In this document: piece after piece, positions 6,507 through 10,422 of the stretch
Layout: each line of letters begins with the position of its first letter
How positions within the stretch are numbered: the first letter of the stretch is position 1
Assembly: GCA_038209155.1 (NCBI GenBank)
Contig: JBBQYA010000096.1
Location: forward strand, 1-10,422
Direction: 5' to 3'
Origin: JBBQYA01 sp038209155
GTDB taxonomy: Bacteria; Bacteroidota; Bacteroidia; Sphingobacteriales; Sphingobacteriaceae
DNA length: 10,422 nt
Position numbers and translations under genes: made by a program
Notes under the pieces: generated by a model
Told to the model about the DNA's origin: nothing
What the model saw: only the letters and a program-made list of their open reading frames with translations
Databases searched by the model: none

Positions 6507-7424
6507 TTGATATCAAAAAAATTTCCTGTCCACTTTTTTGCAGCGGTTTTAGCCGCTTTTATTTGGGGCTTTTTTTCAATTCCACTTCGTCTATTAAAAG
6601 CATATCCCTCAACAGATATTCTATACAATCGAATATTCCTTTCTTTATTTTTAGTTATAATTATTAGCCTGTTTTTTAGAAAAAAACAGGTTGTAAAAGA
6701 CATAGAATTAATTTCCACTCAAAACAGAAAGGAGAAAAAAAAATTCTTTATTCAATTATTTTTTTCATCCCTTTTAATTACCGCCAATTGGTTTGCTTTT
6801 ATTTATGTAGTGAATGAGGTAAGCTTAAAATCCGCAGCTTTTGCATACATGGTTTGTCCAATAATTACTGCTTTTTTATCATATATCTTTTTGAAAGAAT
6901 CCTTTACAAAACAAAAATTTATTGCATTATTTATAAGTTTCTTAAGTGTAATAGTTCTTTCTTATGGTTTCTATCAGGAGGTTTTATATTCTGTTTTTAT
7001 TGCCGTTTTGTATGCCGCCTATTTGGTTATTCAAAAAAGAATTTTAACTATCGATAAATTTAATTTTCTGCTTATACAATTACTAATTTCTGCTTTATTG
7101 GTCTTACCTTTTTATTTGAAAAGTTTCGTTTCATTTCCCATGGATGGTTTTTTCTGGCTGATGATCTTGATTATTTCCATAGTATTTACCATCATTCCTC
7201 TTTTTCTAAGTCTCTATGCTCTCATCGGAATAAGCTCTTCTACCATGGCGGTAATAATTTATTTAAATCCAATTCTCGCCTTTTCGATTGCAATTATTTT
7301 CTACCAAGAGCCCACCACTTTTCTGCAAATTGTATCCTACACATTTTTAATTATTGCTGTACTTTTATTTAATTGGAACTACATAAAAACTATTTTCTCT
7401 CCTAAAATTATTCAGGAGTCATAA
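6507..7424 (+). CDS. EamA/DMT superfamily transporter, RarD-like
   Basis: A 305-residue inner-membrane protein with about ten hydrophobic segments and two EamA-type halves. It looks nearest to RarD: the first helix has FIWGFFSIPLRLL, followed by NWFAFIYVVNE (94-104), AFAYMVCPIITAFLSYIFLKE (111-131), and in the second half YLNPILAFSIAIIFYQEP (252-269). RarD-like proteins are putative exporters with poorly known substrates. No ATG is available near the start. The TTG at 6507 is used, one sense codon after the in-frame ridA stop (TAA GTT TTG), and the next Met is far inside at residue 115. The gene is therefore tightly coupled to ridA. The stop codon overlaps the convergent transporter gene by 6 bp. 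Confidence 0.88.
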   Translation: MISKKFPVHFFAAVLAAFIWGFFSIPLRLLKAYPSTDILYNRIFLSLFLVIIISLFFRKKQVVKDIELISTQNRKEKKKFFIQLFFSSLLITANWFAFIYVVNEVSLKSAAFAYMVCPIITAFLSYIFLKESFTKQKFIALFISFLSVIVLSYGFYQEVLYSVFIAVLYAAYLVIQKRILTIDKFNFLLIQLLISALLVLPFYLKSFVSFPMDGFFWLMILIISIVFTIIPLFLSLYALIGISSSTMAVIIYLNPILAFSIAIIFYQEPTTFLQIVSYTFLIIAVLLFNWNYIKTIFSPKIIQES

Positions 7425-8309
7425 TTGTATTTCCTTGGTCTTCTTGTTGGATAGATAAACTCCACTTAATATCACTAACATTCCAGCTAAATGATAGATT
7501 GATAATTCTTCACCATCTAATTTTCCCCAAACTAAAGCCACTATTGGAATTAAATAAGTTACCGAAGATGCATAAAGAGCATTGGATACTTTTACCAGTT
7601 TATTAAATAAAAATAAAGAAAGTGTAGTACCTAATAAGGCTAATAAAGCTGCATATCCCAACGCAATTAAATACTTCTTTTCCATCAAAGGTAATTGTAA
7701 GAAATCTGTAAAAACAAATAAATAAAAAATACAAATTGGCCCTACTATACTTAGTGCTAAACTTGCAATTCCGATAGAAGAAATATTTTGCAAATAATTT
7801 TTAGTAATGTTTACGCTAAATGCATAGCAGATGGTTGCGAGCACAATTAATAGTCCATACAAATTGGCCGTAGATGCTCCCGAATCCTGTTTAGCAGAAA
7901 TTAAAATGATTGCTCCTATGAGCCCTAATAAAATTCCACCAATTTTTAAAAGCGTAATTGTACCTTTAAAGAAAATTGCACTTACAATAAGAGTAAAGAT
8001 TGGAACCAAAGAATTTAAAACTCCCACTACAGAGCTACTCAAATAAAATTGTGTTGTAGTAAATAAAAATGCAGGAATTCCATTTCCTAAAAAGCCAGTT
8101 GCTGTTATGGACAGCCAAAACTTTTTACTTATTTTCTGTATTTGAAAAATAGTAATTGGTAATAAAGAAATAAAAGCTATTCCCATACGTAAACATGCAA
8201 CTTGAATAGGAGAAAATTCAACTAATGCCCGTTTCATTAAAATAAAAGAACTCCCCCAAATCAATGCTAAAACAATTAATAAAATGATAGGTAATCTATT
8301 TTTAAACAT
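7419..8309 (-). CDS. EamA family (DMT) transporter
   Basis: A 296-residue inner-membrane protein with about ten transmembrane helices and two EamA domains (about 8-140 and 150-288). The first helix carries the family motif ALIWGSSFILMKRAL (15-29). The second half has the usual helix ending with NALYASSVTYLIPIVALVWG. EamA proteins move small metabolites or amino acids, and the substrate is not predictable here. It differs clearly in sequence from the RarD-like neighbour at 6507-7424, so the two are not a recent duplication. The genes converge and share 6 bp (stops at 7422-7424 plus and 7421-7419 minus). No hairpin terminator is visible between them, so each transcript may run into the other. 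It has a promoter of its own upstream. Confidence 0.9.
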   Translation of the reverse strand: MFKNRLPIILLIVLALIWGSSFILMKRALVEFSPIQVACLRMGIAFISLLPITIFQIQKISKKFWLSITATGFLGNGIPAFLFTTTQFYLSSSVVGVLNSLVPIFTLIVSAIFFKGTITLLKIGGILLGLIGAIILISAKQDSGASTANLYGLLIVLATICYAFSVNITKNYLQNISSIGIASLALSIVGPICIFYLFVFTDFLQLPLMEKKYLIALGYAALLALLGTTLSLFLFNKLVKVSNALYASSVTYLIPIVALVWGKLDGEELSIYHLAGMLVILSGVYLSNKKTKEIQL

Positions 8310-8325
8310 GAATTTAACTTTCCTG

Positions 8326-8359
8326 CAAAACTATTCTAATTAGATTAAATTTGACTCAA
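8326..8359 (-). promoter_or_regulatory. Promoter for the EamA transporter gene (leftward)
   Basis: On the minus strand, TAGTTTTG (8333-8326) is an exact TAnnTTTG match. A TTG lies 23 nt further upstream (8359-8357), at the long end of the accepted spacing. Transcription would begin near 8320, about 10 nt before the ATG at 8309. Confidence 0.5.
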
Positions 8360-8378
8360 TCTTTAATTATTAAATTTC
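8350..8378 (+). promoter_or_regulatory. Candidate recG promoter
   Basis: TTTG at 8350-8353 is followed after 17 nt by TAAATTTC at 8371-8378, which matches TAnnTTTG at all but the last base. It lies just upstream of the TTG start at 8383, so the message would have almost no leader. It overlaps the divergent EamA promoter in the 73-bp gap. Confidence 0.35.
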
Positions 8379-8382
8379 TATT

Positions 8383-10422
8383 TTGAACGATTTAATTTTC
8401 AATACACCAATTGAATACCTAAAAGGCATGGGTCCTACTCGTGCTGAAGTTTTGAAAAAAGAACTAAGCATTGGTACTTATTCTGATCTATTGCATTATT
8501 TTCCATTTAGATATATTGATAAAACAAAAATTTATACCATTTCGGAAATTAATGCAGAAATGCAATACATTCAATTATCTGGAAAAATAATATCGGTAGA
8601 ACAACTAGGCGAAAAAAGAGCAAATAGATTAGTCGCTCAATTTAGTGATGGCACTGGAATTATCGAGTTAGTTTGGTTTAAAAGCATAAATTATATGCTG
8701 AAAATAGTGAAGCCTGGTATTTCTTTTTTGATTTTTGGTAAGCCAACAGAATTTAATAATCGTTTTTCGATCGTTCATCCAGAAATGGATTTATCGAGCG
8801 AAAGCAAACCAGCAATAAATCAATCTCTAGTTCCAGTTTATGGTAGTACAGAAAAATTAAAATTGTTTTTTCTAGACAGCAAAGGTTTGATGAAGTTGCA
8901 ATTAATCATACAAACTTTTATTGCAAAAATCGGAGATGAGTTTATTCCAGATACTATTTTAGAAAAATATAAATTAAAAGATAGAGAATTTGCTTATCGC
9001 AATATTCATTTTCCATCAGATGCTAGTGCATTAAAACAAGCGGAGACAAGGATTAAATTTGAAGAATTTTTATTATTACAATTAAGATTATTAAAGAATA
9101 AAAATATTCGAATTGCAAAATCTCAAGGTCAATTATTTTCTAAAGTAGGCGAAAGATTTAACAATTTCTATCATCATCAATTACCGTTTGAATTAACGGA
9201 AGCACAAAAAAAAGTTTTTAAAGAAATACGATCTGATACAATTACAGGCAGACAAATGAATCGGCTATTGCAAGGCGATGTAGGAAGTGGAAAAACGGTA
9301 GTGGCAATTATGACCATGCTTTTAGCTATTGATAATGGCTTTCAAACTTGTATGATGGCGCCAACAGAAATTTTAGCCAATCAACATCTACATTCTATTT
9401 CTCATTTATTGAAAGATATGGAAGGAGAAATTGCTTTACTTACAGGAAACATAAAAGGAAAAAAACGAAAAATCCTATTAGAAGATTTAAAAAATGGAAA
9501 AATAAAAATATTGGTAGGCACTCATGCTTTGATTGAAGATCCAGTTGAGTTTCAAAATTTAGGATTAGCCGTTATTGATGAACAACATCGTTTTGGTGTG
9601 GAACAAAGATCTAAATTATGGCGAAAAAACATTTTAGCCCCGCATGTATTAGTCATGACTGCAACTCCAATTCCTAGAACTTTGGCTATGACGCTTTACG
9701 GCGATTTGGATATTTCTGTAATCGATCAATTACCAGCTGGCAGAAAAACGATTATAACTTCGCACCGTTTTGATAATAGTAGACTTGCCGTTTTTGGATT
9801 TTTAAAAAAACAAATAGAATTAGGAAGGCAGATTTATATCGTTTATCCTTTGATAGAGGAATCTGCCAATATGGATTACAAAGATTTAATGGATGGTTTT
9901 GAAAGTATTTCCAGAGAGTTTCCAATACCTGATTATCAAATAAGTATTGTACATGGCAGAATGAAAAGTGCAGACAAAGAAATAGAGATGCAACGTTTTA
10001 TCGAAAAAAAAACACAGATAATGGTCGCCACCACGGTGATAGAAGTGGGAGTAAATGTACCCAACGCATCGGTGATGATTATTGAAAGTGCAGAGCGTTT
10101 TGGACTTTCTCAATTGCATCAATTAAGAGGTAGAGTTGGCAGAGGATCAGACCAATCCTATTGTATATTAATGTCGGGTTCTAAATTGTCTGCCGATGCT
10201 AAAACCAGAATTCAAACCATGGTAAGAACAACAGATGGTTTCGAAATTTCAGAAACTGATTTACGATTGCGCGGACCTGGTGAAATACAAGGAACACAAC
10301 AAAGCGGCGTTTTAGGATTAAAATTAGCAGATATAGTTAAAGATCAATTGCTTTTGCAAGAAGCACGCAGCACAGCAATAGAAATTTTAACAGCAGATCC
10401 ATTTTTGAATCAAACTCAACAT
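8383..10422 (+). CDS. recG: ATP-dependent DNA helicase RecG, runs off the right edge
   Basis: RecG remodels stalled replication forks and recombination intermediates. I translated the frame through without interruption: 680 codons are present and about 15-25 should be missing beyond the edge. The TTG at 8383 is chosen because it gives MNDLIFNTPIEYLKGMGPTR, matching the family's (N/T)TPIEFLKGVGP opening; the ATG at 8428 would cut that motif away, and an in-frame TAA lies at 8371. An N-terminal wedge/OB region (FSDGTGIIELVWF, about 87-99) precedes the motor. The motor has Walker A GDVGSGKT (298-305), DEQH (399-402) in VIDEQHRFGVEQ, TATPIPRTLA (426-435) and motif VI QLRGRVGRG (580-588). The TRG-type segment RLRGPGEIQGTQQSG (628-642) follows. 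It should be functional. Confidence 0.96.
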   Translation, partial: MNDLIFNTPIEYLKGMGPTRAEVLKKELSIGTYSDLLHYFPFRYIDKTKIYTISEINAEMQYIQLSGKIISVEQLGEKRANRLVAQFSDGTGIIELVWFKSINYMLKIVKPGISFLIFGKPTEFNNRFSIVHPEMDLSSESKPAINQSLVPVYGSTEKLKLFFLDSKGLMKLQLIIQTFIAKIGDEFIPDTILEKYKLKDREFAYRNIHFPSDASALKQAETRIKFEEFLLLQLRLLKNKNIRIAKSQGQLFSKVGERFNNFYHHQLPFELTEAQKKVFKEIRSDTITGRQMNRLLQGDVGSGKTVVAIMTMLLAIDNGFQTCMMAPTEILANQHLHSISHLLKDMEGEIALLTGNIKGKKRKILLEDLKNGKIKILVGTHALIEDPVEFQNLGLAVIDEQHRFGVEQRSKLWRKNILAPHVLVMTATPIPRTLAMTLYGDLDISVIDQLPAGRKTIITSHRFDNSRLAVFGFLKKQIELGRQIYIVYPLIEESANMDYKDLMDGFESISREFPIPDYQISIVHGRMKSADKEIEMQRFIEKKTQIMVATTVIEVGVNVPNASVMIIESAERFGLSQLHQLRGRVGRGSDQSYCILMSGSKLSADAKTRIQTMVRTTDGFEISETDLRLRGPGEIQGTQQSGVLGLKLADIVKDQLLLQEARSTAIEILTADPFLNQTQH

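Noticed and set aside
9348..10122. Plus-strand 62-codon and minus-strand 78-codon ORFs
   Set aside because: Both overlap the uninterrupted recG frame, which has all helicase motifs; they are shadows.
1..10422. A novel defence, toxin-antitoxin or secondary-metabolite system
   Set aside because: Every sizeable gene falls in a known housekeeping, envelope or transporter family, and gene order shows no cluster of unknown genes.

Overview
The window looks like a chromosomal housekeeping segment from a Bacteroidota bacterium, most likely from the Chitinophagaceae or a close relative. The DNA is AT-rich, and the regions before start codons are A-rich with no clear Shine-Dalgarno sequence. Several intergenic sites match the Bacteroidota promoter form TAnnTTTG. 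The gene set also fits: an OmpA-type protein with thrombospondin type 3 repeats, RadA, a PepP-like M24 peptidase, and RecG with the family's usual N-terminus. Lineage is inferred from style and gene content, not from a search.

Layout. Positions 1-377 (minus) hold the N-terminal part of an FAD-dependent oxidoreductase. It is divergent from a membrane zinc metallopeptidase of the YugP type (477-1160, plus), and a small palindrome lies between them. A strong bidirectional hairpin terminator (1181-1214) separates the peptidase from a leftward pair transcribed from about 4110: a PepP-like aminopeptidase followed by radA, joined by a TAATG stop/start overlap. The 3' end of radA lies in a 139-bp tandem duplication, so a second, nearly intact copy of the last 36 RadA codons sits behind the working stop codon.

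Divergent from the aminopeptidase is an OmpA-family protein (4289-5929, plus) with a well-formed promoter and its own terminator. Next comes a compact rightward cluster: a 45-residue single-membrane-span protein (5983-6120), ridA (6123-6503) and a RarD-like drug/metabolite transporter (6507-7424), with gaps of 2 and 3 nt. A second EamA transporter (7419-8309, minus) converges on it with overlapping stop codons. Divergent from that, recG begins at a TTG codon at 8383 and runs off the right edge, with about 680 residues present.

Function. The window mixes recombination and repair (RadA, RecG), protein and peptide turnover (YugP-like, PepP), envelope anchoring (OmpA), enamine/imine detoxification (RidA) and small-metabolite transport (two EamA proteins). 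I see no mobile element, CRISPR array, tRNA, rRNA or defence locus, and no convincing undescribed system. The most unusual feature is the radA 3' tandem duplication, followed by the small membrane ORF wedged between a terminator and ridA.
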